Of a DNA stretch of 32,847 nucleotides, positions 9,138-17,021 are shown piece by piece (the stretch's first letter is position 1; each line of letters opens with the position of its first letter). Position numbers and translations under genes: made by a program. The notes beneath the pieces were generated by a model. That model was not told where the DNA came from, searched no databases, and worked only from the letters and a program-made list of their open reading frames with translations. Location: assembly GCA_029267995.1 (NCBI GenBank), contig JAJUHG010000005.1, positions 1 to 32,847 of the forward strand. The letters run 5' to 3'. Source of the DNA: Micrococcales bacterium (GTDB lineage Bacteria; Actinomycetota; Actinomycetes; Actinomycetales; Cellulomonadaceae).

Positions 9138-9924
9138 CCTCGGTCGAGACGACCTGGCCGACGACCCACCGCCCCTCGTCGCTCACGAGCCATGCGACGA
9201 GCCGCGCGGGGTCGTCAGGCTCGCCGAAGCGTCCCCCGGGGAAGCGCGCGAGCACCTCGCGCAGGACCTCCGACGGCCGGTCGCGCGTCTCCTCGTCGAG
9301 GTAGCCCGTGTTGACGGGTCCGGGGTTGACGGTGTTGAGCAGGATGCCGCGCTTGGCGAGGCAGTCCGCGACCGAGGGCGTCACGCCCGCGAGCGCAGCC
9401 TTCGAGGTCGCATAGGCGATCTCGCCAGGCATCGGGCCCGCGACCTGCCCCGAGGTGAACCACACGACCCGTCCGCCCTCGCGGCCGTCATGCTGGGCGG
9501 CGAAGGCCTGCGTCGCGAGCAGCGTCGACCGTGTGTTGACGCGCCAGTGCGCGTCGAGCATCGCGGGGGACTGGACGTCGAGCGGCCCGTCCCCGCCCGA
9601 GCGCGCGTGGTTGCACACGAGGATGTCGAGGTGCCCGAGCGCGGCGCGGGCCTCCACGACGAGACGCGGGGCGCCGTCGTCGTCGGCAAGGTCGATGCTG
9701 CCCGAGGCGAGCCGCGCGCCGCTCGTCAGCCTGCCGCGAAGCTCGGCGAGCACGTCGTCGACCGAGTCGGCACCCCACGGCTGCTCGGCGTCGTGCGGGG
9801 CGAAGTGGTGGACGAAGAGGTTCGCGCCCATCGCCGCGAGACGTGCGGCGACCGCGAAACCGATGCCGCGGCGACGGCTCGCGCCGGTGACGACGGCGGT
9901 GCGGCCGGCGAGGGGAGATGACAT
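9118..9924 (-). CDS. SDR family oxidoreductase
   Basis: MSSPLAGRTAVVTGASRRRGIGFAVAARLAAMGANLFV (TGxxxGxG), VCNHA, YATSKAAL motif. Confidence 0.93.
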   Translation of the reverse strand: MSSPLAGRTAVVTGASRRRGIGFAVAARLAAMGANLFVHHFAPHDAEQPWGADSVDDVLAELRGRLTSGARLASGSIDLADDDGAPRLVVEARAALGHLDILVCNHARSGGDGPLDVQSPAMLDAHWRVNTRSTLLATQAFAAQHDGREGGRVVWFTSGQVAGPMPGEIAYATSKAALAGVTPSVADCLAKRGILLNTVNPGPVNTGYLDEETRDRPSEVLREVLARFPGGRFGEPDDPARLVAWLVSDEGRWVVGQVVSTEGGFRRT

Positions 9925-9989
9925 GCCCCGACGGTAGGGGGCCGCACCGGCGCACGCGAGGAGAATCTGAGGGTCACCACTGCGTGGTA

Positions 9990-10042
9990 TTGACAATCGA
10001 TAGGTTCGCATCGATTATCGATGCGTTCGTATCGATTGTCGA
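9990..10042 (+). promoter_or_regulatory. Promoter with overlapping palindromic operator (four ATCGAT motifs) upstream of the DUF2975/HTH operon
   Basis: TTGACA (9990-9995), 17-nt spacer, GATTAT (10013-10018). Dyad centred at 10016: GACAATCGATA (9992-10002) pairs with TATCGATTGTC (10030-10040), and CATCGATTATCGATG (10009-10023) is central. ATCGAT occurs at 9996, 10010, 10017 and 10031. Confidence 0.8.
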
Positions 10043-10054
10043 CTTGGAGGCGTG

Positions 10055-10531
10055 ATGCACTCCCGCACGATCCTGGCCCTGCGCGCCGCACTCGCCGCGG
10101 TGCTCGCCGGAACCCTCGTCACGCAAGGGCTCGTGATCCCCCTGCTCGCCGCCGAGACCGCGCGCGATTACCCCGAGGTTGCCTCCCTGCGCTGGCCCTA
10201 CACGGTCCTCGCGATCGCCGTGGTCGTGTGCGTCCAGGTCGCGATCGTGTGCATCTGGCGCCTGCTCGGCTTCGTGCGCAGCGGGACGATCTTCTCACCG
10301 CGCGCCTTCGTCTGGGTCGACCGCATCACGTGGGCGGTCCTCGTCGCGGTCGCGATCCTCACGGGCATGTTCGTGCACCTGTCGGCCATCCACGCGATGC
10401 CCCCCGCGGTGTTCTTGTTCCTCACGGGCGGGATCGTGTGCGGGCTCGCGCTCGCGCTCCTCATGGCTGTCATGCGCGCCCTGCTCGTGCGCGCGACGCA
10501 GCTCGAGGAAGACCTCAAGGAGGTCATCTGA
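10055..10531 (+). CDS. DUF2975 domain-containing membrane protein
   Basis: Four predicted TM helices, GTIFSPRAFVWVDRITWAVLVAVAIL; GGAGG at 10046-10050. The ORF-track start at 10052 is an adjacent GTG. Confidence 0.85.
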   Translation: MHSRTILALRAALAAVLAGTLVTQGLVIPLLAAETARDYPEVASLRWPYTVLAIAVVVCVQVAIVCIWRLLGFVRSGTIFSPRAFVWVDRITWAVLVAVAILTGMFVHLSAIHAMPPAVFLFLTGGIVCGLALALLMAVMRALLVRATQLEEDLKEVI

Positions 10532-10764
10532 TGGCGATCGTGGTGAACCTCGACGTCGAGCTCGCGCGCCGCAAGATGACCGTGACCGAGCTCGCCGAGG
10601 CCGTGGGCATCACCGTCGCGAACATCTCGGTGCTCAAGAACGGGCGAGCCAAGGCCATCCGCTTCTCGACGCTCGAGGCGATCTGCCGCGTGCTCGAGTG
10701 CCAGCCGGGCGACATCCTCGAGTACGTGCCTGACGAGGAAGGACAGGGCGGGGATCGCCCGTAG
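10531..10764 (+). CDS. Cro/YozG-type helix-turn-helix transcriptional regulator
   Basis: MAIVVNLDVELARRKMTVTELAEAVGITVANISVLKNGRAKAIRFSTLEAICRVLECQPGDILEYV; 1-nt overlap (TGATG) with the DUF2975 stop. Confidence 0.92.
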   Translation: MAIVVNLDVELARRKMTVTELAEAVGITVANISVLKNGRAKAIRFSTLEAICRVLECQPGDILEYVPDEEGQGGDRP

Positions 10765-10791
10765 AGGCGGTCCGGCCCCTCGCCAGAACGG

Positions 10792-10830
10792 GGCGGACCG
10801 TCCGAGCGACACGCGCTCGGACGGTCCGCC
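10792..10830. terminator. Strong bidirectional hairpin terminator candidate between convergent genes
   Basis: Perfect 17-bp inverted repeat GGCGGACCGTCCGAGCG / CGCTCGGACGGTCCGCC with a 5-nt loop, between a + gene ending at 10764 and a - gene ending at 10848. Confidence 0.8.
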
Positions 10831-10847
10831 GGGTCAGGACGGCGAGC

Positions 10848-11545
10848 TCAGCCCGTCACCGAGGCGCACTGGGCGAAGGCCGTCACACCGATGCTGGACG
10901 CGCCGTTGTTGCGCACGGTGACGCGCCACTGCCACTTGTCCCCGCTCTGGACGGCGCGGTTCTCGCCGATGAGGAAGTCGGTCGCCGGGCCATGCGGACC
11001 TGCGTAGCCACCGCCGAGTGCCACGGTCTCGTCGGGGCACCATACGAAGGCGGACGCCGTACTGCCCGCCGGCACGGACACCGTCGTGCCGGTCACCATC
11101 TCGAAGTTCGAGAGACCGGCCGTCCCCTGGAGGCCTTGCGAACCCTGCGGCCCCTGCGGTCCGGCCGGGCCCCGGTCCCCCTTCGGGCCCTGAGCACCCT
11201 GGAGCGCGGCCCGGGTCTTCGGGGAGAGTCGATCGTGCCGTTCTTGATCTTCGCGTTGGTCACGGCACCGTTCTTGATCTTGCTCGCCGTGACGGCGCCC
11301 TTCTTGATCTTGCTCGCGGTCACCGCTCCCTTGCGGATCTTCTTGGAGGTGACGGCGTTGTTGCGGATCTTCTTCGTGGTCACCGCGTTGTTGCGCAGCG
11401 CGCTCGAGGTCACAGAGCTCGAGGCGAGGCGCTTCTCGGTCGCCGTGGTCGCAGCGACCGCCGAGGTCATGGACGTCGCCACGGCCAGGGCGAGGATGGA
11501 GATGACGAGGGAGGCGGGACTCATGGCCCGCGTGAGCTTGGTCAT
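10848..11545 (-). pseudogene. Frameshifted decapeptide-repeat/collagen-like surface protein, paralogue of the gene at 14151-14870
   Basis: N-part MTKLTRAMSPASLVISILALAVATSMTSAVAATTATEKRL... with KIRNNAVT repeats in one frame. After NGTID (near 11228) the continuation LSPKTRAALQGAQGPKGDRGPAGPQGPQGSQGLQGTAG...MVTGTTVSVPAGS...CASVTG* lies in another frame. Confidence 0.85.
11228..11407 (-). repeat. In-gene 30-nt tandem repeats in the frameshifted paralogue
   Basis: SSALRNNAVT TKKIRNNAVT SKKIRKGAVT ASKIKKGAVT ASKIKNGAVT NAKIKNGTID. Confidence 0.9.
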
Positions 11546-11649
11546 GGCGCCCGCCCGTAGCCTGGAACTCGACGCAATCGGACAGAATCGTCCGTTCTTC
11601 ACCCGCCCGGATCGTGTTTCACCCCCTGACCTGGCGGAACAGCGCACCA

Positions 11650-12615
11650 CTAGCGCGCGAGAGCCTCGTCGAGGTCGGTCACCTCGAACTCGAAGCCCGC
11701 ATCGAGGAGACGACGCGGGGCGACCCAGCGTGACTTGAGCAGCAGCTCGGACTCGTTGCGCAGCACGAGCATCCCGATCTCGAGCAGCCAGCGCGGCGCA
11801 GGCAGCCCGAACGGTACGCCGACCCGACGGCGCAGCGCGGCCATGAGCATGCGGTTGTCGCTCGCGGCTGGCGCCGCGACGTTGACCGGGCCGCTGAGGT
11901 TCTCGTGCTCACGCACGAACCGCACGGCGCGCACGACGTCGTCGACGTGAACCCACGAGAACTTCTGCCGCCCGTGCGTGCGGTGCCGAGGCACCCGTCC
12001 GTCCCCGCTCGGGTTCTCCCCGATGCCCCGGTAGCGCCGGTGGTCGAACCACCACCCGTCGAGCTGCGGCCCGCCGAGGCCGAGCCGGGCCGCCGTGAGG
12101 AGCTGCCGCTGCGCGGGCCCGTCACCGAGCACGATCGCCATGCGCAGCGCGACCCGCCGCGTCACGGGCAGCTCGCCCGCGAAGAGCTCGGCCTCCCACG
12201 CGCGGGCGACGTCGACCGAGAAGCCCGTGCCGAGCTCGCCGTCGTCCTCGCCCTGGGGACGGTCCATCGCGTGACGGTAGATCGTCCCCGTGCTCGCGTT
12301 GATCCAGAGCGGCGGCGGGGTGTGCGCCGCGCCGATCGCCGCGCGCAGGGCCCGGGTCGTCGCGACGCGCGAGCGCAGGATCTCCGCACGGTTCGCCTCG
12401 GTGTAACGGCACCCGACGCTCTTGCCCGCGAGGTTGACCACGAGCGAGGCGCCGTCGACCGCCCGCGCGAGCGCGACGTCGTCGTCCCACGTGACGTCCC
12501 CGCCCGAGCGCGAGACCGTGCGTACGTGCAGGCCGTCGGCGGCGAGCGCCCGGGTGATCGCGCGCCCGAGAAAGCCGGACGCGCCCGCGACGACGGCTGT
12601 GGGCTGGGCAGGCAC
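11650..12615 (-). CDS. TIGR01777-type NAD-dependent epimerase/dehydratase
   Basis: MPAQPTAVVAGASGFLGRAITRAL, VVNLAGKSVGCRYTEANRAEILRSRVATTRAL, FSWVHVDDVVRAVRFV, C-terminal DUF1731-like region. Confidence 0.93.
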   Translation of the reverse strand: MPAQPTAVVAGASGFLGRAITRALAADGLHVRTVSRSGGDVTWDDDVALARAVDGASLVVNLAGKSVGCRYTEANRAEILRSRVATTRALRAAIGAAHTPPPLWINASTGTIYRHAMDRPQGEDDGELGTGFSVDVARAWEAELFAGELPVTRRVALRMAIVLGDGPAQRQLLTAARLGLGGPQLDGWWFDHRRYRGIGENPSGDGRVPRHRTHGRQKFSWVHVDDVVRAVRFVREHENLSGPVNVAAPAASDNRMLMAALRRRVGVPFGLPAPRWLLEIGMLVLRNESELLLKSRWVAPRRLLDAGFEFEVTDLDEALAR

Positions 12616-12624
12616 GCCCCCACC

Positions 12625-13941
12625 CTAGGGGCGCGGGCGCCAGTAACGGCGCAGCACCTCGCGCACCGGCGGGACGACGACGCCCCGCGCGGCCAGATCC
12701 ATGCGCGTGAGGTTGCGCGTACGCACCACCCCGAGCAACCCGACGAGCCACGGCAGGCCGAGCGCCGCGAACGCGACGCGGTAGTCCTCGAGCGAGTACC
12801 GCACAGCCCCCGGCGCCGCGACGATCTCGAGCACGAGGCCCACGAGCAGGACACCGATCACGGTCGAGGCGAAACCACCGACGTTGACGTAGCCCGAGGC
12901 GACGCCGAGCCGCGAGCTCGGCGTCCAGGACCGCGCGAAGTCGAGGCCGACGAGCGAGACGGGACCGCCGGCGCCCAGCACGACGCAGAACACGGCGAGC
13001 TGCCAGAACGGACGCGGCGTGCTGAAGGACAACAGGACGATCCACGCGATCGCCGTCGCGGACGCTGAAGCGAGGACGATCCAGCTCCGCCGCAGCGGGT
13101 GACGCCCCGTGAGCACGCCCGTGACGGGACCCGAGGCCATGGCCGACAGGGTCAGCACGACAAGCAGCGCCGACGCACCGGCCGGGCTCTGTCCCTGCGC
13201 CGCAACGAAGAACGGCACGCCCCACAGCAAGGTGATCACGTTGGCCGAGAAGGGCGTGAGGAAGTGGCTCCAGAAGCCGAGCCGGGTCCCCGCGACGGCA
13301 GTCGCGGCGCGCAGTGCGACCCAGAGCCGGTCAGGAGGCAGCTCTGGGGGGCGCTCGGTGGCCGTCGGCATCGCGATCCGCAGCGCGGCGACGACCGCGG
13401 CCACGAGGCCGACCACGGCGAGCGCACCGAACGCGGGCGTCCAACCGAGCTCGTGGAGGACCCACGCGACGGGTATCGCGGTCGCGAGCTGGCCGGCCTG
13501 GCCCACGAAGCCCGTCGCCTGCGTCAAGACGGGGACTCGGCGGGCCGGGAACCACGCGGCGATGAGGCGGGTGGCGGAGATGAACACGGGGGCGTCCCCG
13601 GCGCCGAGCAACACCCGAGCGGCCAGCGCGAGCACGAAGCTGTCCGTGAGAGCCATGGCCGCCTGGCCGAGCGCCATGAGGAGTGAACCGGCGACCATGA
13701 CGTGCATCGGGCCGAAGCGGTCGAGGAAGTGTCCGGCGGGGATCTGCATCGCGGCGTAGACCGCGATCTGGGTCACCGAAAGGAGCGCGAGACCCGTCGC
13801 GTGCGTGTCGAACCGGTCCAGGGCTTCGACCCCGGCGACACCGAGCGCCGTGCGGTGCACCAGGGCGGTGAAGTAGACGAGCAGCGCGGCGGCGTAGACC
13901 GCGACCGCCGATCGCCCCGCGCGGCGCGAAGGGTGGTTCAC
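12625..13941 (-). CDS. MFS transporter
   Basis: 438 aa polytopic protein with AGHFLDRFGPMHVMVAGSLLMALGQAAMAL and other MFS-like loops. Confidence 0.9.
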   Translation of the reverse strand: MNHPSRRAGRSAVAVYAAALLVYFTALVHRTALGVAGVEALDRFDTHATGLALLSVTQIAVYAAMQIPAGHFLDRFGPMHVMVAGSLLMALGQAAMALTDSFVLALAARVLLGAGDAPVFISATRLIAAWFPARRVPVLTQATGFVGQAGQLATAIPVAWVLHELGWTPAFGALAVVGLVAAVVAALRIAMPTATERPPELPPDRLWVALRAATAVAGTRLGFWSHFLTPFSANVITLLWGVPFFVAAQGQSPAGASALLVVLTLSAMASGPVTGVLTGRHPLRRSWIVLASASATAIAWIVLLSFSTPRPFWQLAVFCVVLGAGGPVSLVGLDFARSWTPSSRLGVASGYVNVGGFASTVIGVLLVGLVLEIVAAPGAVRYSLEDYRVAFAALGLPWLVGLLGVVRTRNLTRMDLAARGVVVPPVREVLRRYWRPRP

Positions 13942-14065
13942 GCACCGAGTCTAGGCTCGGCCCCCCAGACGGGTGCCAGCCCTCTGCCGGCGGGATCGTG
14001 GCGATGCACACGGCCGTGAGACAGCTGTCCGGTCTCAGCTCGCCAGGGGTTAGGTCGCCGACGAC

Positions 14066-14101
14066 GGCGCCTCCGTCCCGACTGAGCCGGACGGAGACGC
14101 C
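14066..14101 (-). terminator. Terminator hairpin candidate downstream of the repeat-protein gene
   Basis: GGCG-CTCCGTCC ... GGACGGAG-CGCC imperfect stem (8 bp perfect plus 4 bp, one mismatch), about 50 nt past the stop at 14151. Confidence 0.5.
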
Positions 14102-14150
14102 GATGGCTCCTGCACGTCGGAGCCTCGTCGTCGATGAGGGCGTGCGCCCC

Positions 14151-14870
14151 TCAGTCCACGTCCGCCACGCACAACGCGTACATGGTCACGTTCGCGGCGC
14201 TCGCCTGGTGGCTCAGCACATGGATGCGCCACCCCGAGCTGCCGGCACTCTGCGAGGGCCGGCTCTGACTGACAGTGAATCCGTCGCCGGAGACGTTCGG
14301 CGGGATGTTCCAGCCACCGCCGATCGCAACCGTGCCGGCCGGGCACAGGATCGTGAAGCTGGCCGAGCCCTCACCGGGCAGCGATCCGACACTCTCCTGG
14401 ATCACCTGGAGGCCAGAGACCAAGGATGCTCCTGCGTCACCCTTGGGACCCTGCGGGCCGACAGGGCCGGTATCGCCCTTCGGGCCCTTGGCACCCCTGA
14501 GCGTGGCGATCGTCTTGGGCGAGAGCTTAGCGATGTCGATCGTGCCGTTGCGGATCTTCGCGTTGGTCACCGCGCCCGCCTTGATCTTCTTCGCGGTCAC
14601 GGCGCCCTTACGGATCTTCTTCGCGGTCACGGCGTTCTTGCGGATCTTCGACGACGTCACGGCGTTCTTGCGAATCTTCGACGTGGTCACTTCGTTCTTG
14701 CGAATCTTCGCCGCGGTCACGAGTGAACTCGCGGTCGCGGTGGTCGAGGAGAGGCGCTTCTCGGTGGCGGTCGTGGCGGCGACGGCCGAGGTCATGGACG
14801 TCGCGACGGCGAGCGCCAGGATGGATATGACGAGGGATGCGGGACTCATCGCCCGGGTCAGCTTGTTCAT
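14151..14870 (-). CDS. Secreted or membrane-anchored protein with decapeptide repeats and a collagen-like Gly-X-Y segment
   Basis: Hydrophobic N-terminus SPASLVISILALAVATSMTSAVA; six repeats of ~[A/S]-K-I-R/K-K-N/G-A-V-T; GAKGPKGDTGPVGPQGPKGDAG; C-terminal globular domain ending CVADVD. Confidence 0.85.
   Translation of the reverse strand: MNKLTRAMSPASLVISILALAVATSMTSAVAATTATEKRLSSTTATASSLVTAAKIRKNEVTTSKIRKNAVTSSKIRKNAVTAKKIRKGAVTAKKIKAGAVTNAKIRNGTIDIAKLSPKTIATLRGAKGPKGDTGPVGPQGPKGDAGASLVSGLQVIQESVGSLPGEGSASFTILCPAGTVAIGGGWNIPPNVSGDGFTVSQSRPSQSAGSSGWRIHVLSHQASAANVTMYALCVADVD
14535..14720 (-). repeat. In-gene 30-nt tandem repeats encoding KIRKNAVTxx decapeptides
   Basis: AAKIRKNEVT TSKIRKNAVT SSKIRKNAVT AKKIRKGAVT AKKIKAGAVT NAKIRNGTID. 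Confidence 0.9.
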
Positions 14871-14923
14871 GAGGCGCGACGGTATCGTGGAACGTGACAG
14901 AAATGGTCAGTTAAATCCGCTTT

Positions 14924-15397
14924 TCACCCGCTCGCGTTCTCGAGTCGCTTCTCGAGACGCTCGTCCGTCTCGGTCGCCTCGTGCTCGCCGTCGGCGTCGA
15001 CGTAGGTGTAGGTCGTCGTCGTGAGCTCGCCCGTGCCGCGGTAGCCGAGCCGCTCGTAGAGGCGACGTGCCGCGAGGTTCTCCGCGCCCACCCCGATGCT
15101 GAGGGTGCCGGCCTCGGCGCTCGCCTCTTCGGCGGCGCGGATGACCGCCGTGCCGACCCCCCGACCGCGGTAGGCGTCGACGACGTGGAGGTTGCGCAGC
15201 TCCCGGCGCCCGGCGAGCACGACTTCGCCGGACCCCACCGGTACGCCGTCTTGCCAGGCGACGAGGAACAGCGACTCCCCGCGTTCCTGGCGCGCGAACA
15301 GCCGCTCAGCGACGCGAGCACCGGGCGGCTCCGTCGCCGTGATCGACTCGACGTCGCCCGCTTCACAACGCCGCACGGCGACGGGGTCGTCGTTCAC
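14924..15397 (-). CDS. GNAT family N-acetyltransferase
   Basis: LRNLHVVDAYRGRGVGTAVIRAAEEASAEAG...NLAARRLYERLGYRGTGEL; 4-bp overlap with the upstream reductase stop. Confidence 0.92.
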   Translation of the reverse strand: MNDDPVAVRRCEAGDVESITATEPPGARVAERLFARQERGESLFLVAWQDGVPVGSGEVVLAGRRELRNLHVVDAYRGRGVGTAVIRAAEEASAEAGTLSIGVGAENLAARRLYERLGYRGTGELTTTTYTYVDADGEHEATETDERLEKRLENASG

Positions 15398-16620
15398 CGC
15401 AGCGCCCCCAGGACCTCGTTGAGCATCTCCGTCGCCGAGGGGTGCGTGTAGATGGAGTCGCGCAGCTGAGTGGCGGTGACGCCGTGCCGCATCGCGAGCG
15501 CGAGCACGTTGACCACCTCATGAGCGTGCCGGTGCTGGAGGGTCGCACCGAGCACGAGGTCGGTCCCGGCGTCGACGACGATCTTGACGATGCCTCGCTT
15601 GTCGTCCTCGATCGCGAACCGCGGTGACGCGCGGAGCTCGCCGACGTTGGTGACTGCGACGCGCACGTCGAGCCCGCGCTCGAGCGCCTGCGTCTGCGTC
15701 AACCCGACGCGTGCGAGCGGCGGGGTGAGGAACGTCGTCGTCGGGACGGCGACCCGGTCCGCCGTCGACCGCTCCCCCGAGCCGAAGAGCTGGTCGGCCA
15801 CGATGCGGTAGTCGTCGAGGGACACATAGGTGAACTGCGGGCCCCCGTTGACGTCCCCGACGGCGAAAACGCCCGGCGCCGAGGTGCGGAGGCGGTCGTC
15901 GACGACGACGTACCCCCGCTCGTCGGTGTCGACCCCGGCGGCGGCGAGCCCGAGCTCCTCCGTCACCGGGGTCCGCCCGAGTGCGAGGAGGACCGCGTCC
16001 GCCTCGATACTCTGCGCGCCGCCGTCGACCTCGAACGCGGCCCGGGCGCGATCGCCGTCGTCGTCGACCCGGGTGACCACGGCGCGCGGGACGAGCCGGA
16101 CGCCGTCGTCGTGCAGGATCGCGGCGGCCGTCTCGGCGACGTCGGGGTCCTCATGGCGGAGCGGGCGCTCGCCCCGGTCCAGGACCGTGACCTGCGAACC
16201 GAACTTCGCGAAGACGGACGCGAGCTCGAGCCCGACGTAGCCACCCCCGACGACGACGAGCGAGCGCGGGCGGGGCTCGACGTGCTGGATCGACTCGGAG
16301 TCGTGGATGCGACCGCCGACGCGCGCACCCGGGATGTCGGGCACCGCGGGACGGGTCCCCGTGTTGACGACAACCGTCTCGGCGCTCAGGTGCAGCTCCT
16401 CGTCCCCGCCCGTCACGAGCACCTCGCGCTCCCCCGTGAACCTCGCGTGGCCCTGCACGAGCAGCACACCGTCGAGCGAGTCGAGCGCGTCGAAGTTCTT
16501 CGCACGCATCGTCCCCGTGAGCGTGTCCCGGCGCTCGACGGCTGCGACGAACGCCGCGGCGCCGTCGTCGGGATGGTGGTCGAGCTGCGCCTCGTGGACG
16601 AGCAGGTCGACTACCGCCAC
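15394..16620 (-). pseudogene. RclA-like FAD/NAD(P)-dependent disulfide oxidoreductase lacking its N-terminal FAD-binding/redox-Cys segment
   Basis: Homologous reading starts at LVHEAQLDHHPDDGAAAFVAAVERRDTLTGTMRAKNF and continues through GGGYVGLELASVFAKFGSQVTVLDRG to the dimerisation domain. No GxGxxG or CxxxxC upstream. The upstream part of ORF 15394-17058 is an out-of-frame read of the DUF1801 gene. Possible GTG start at 16620. Confidence 0.8.
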
Positions 16621-16979
16621 GTGACCCGACCCTCGCCCCACTCGCGGACCCGGAACGCCATCATCTGGCCGAGGATCTCGGCCGGCAGCTCGGCGTCGTA
16701 GGGGACCTTCACCGAGCCCTTCCCGAGCTCGAACCCACCGAGCCGGTCCCGGAAGGCCTCGAGCGTGCTCGGCGTGAAGGCGACGTTGCTGTGCTTGGCG
16801 TGACCGCTGAAGACGAACAGGATCGTCTCGGTCCAGTAGGCGGGCGAGCCCCACTTGAGCCCCTCCGTCGCGTGCCCCGCGTGCGCGAGGCTCAGCCGGC
16901 GCAGCGCGGCGAGGCGGTCCCTGTGTGCCTCGGGGGCCGCTGCGATGTACTCGCCGACCGACGTCGGCCTCGTCGCCAT
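16611..16979 (-). CDS. DUF1801 domain-containing protein
   Basis: MATRPTSVGEYIAAAPEAHRDRLAALRRLSLAHAGHATEGLKWGSPAYW...FELGKGSVKVPYDAELPAEILGQMMAFRVREWGEGRVTWR. Confidence 0.85.
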   Translation of the reverse strand: MATRPTSVGEYIAAAPEAHRDRLAALRRLSLAHAGHATEGLKWGSPAYWTETILFVFSGHAKHSNVAFTPSTLEAFRDRLGGFELGKGSVKVPYDAELPAEILGQMMAFRVREWGEGRVTWR

Positions 16980-17021
16980 CCGTCCAGTGTGCCGGACTTC
17001 CCCGCGCGGCACACTGGAGAG

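Noticed and set aside
14535-14720. 30-nt periodic repeats suggestive of a CRISPR-like array
   Set aside because: Continuous coding repeats in frame (decapeptides), no unique spacers and no cas genes.
14880-14935. Shared GGGTGAA motif upstream of both repeat-protein genes as a regulatory element
   Set aside because: In one copy it overlaps the GNAT stop codon and the match is short, so it cannot be separated from chance or residual paralogy.
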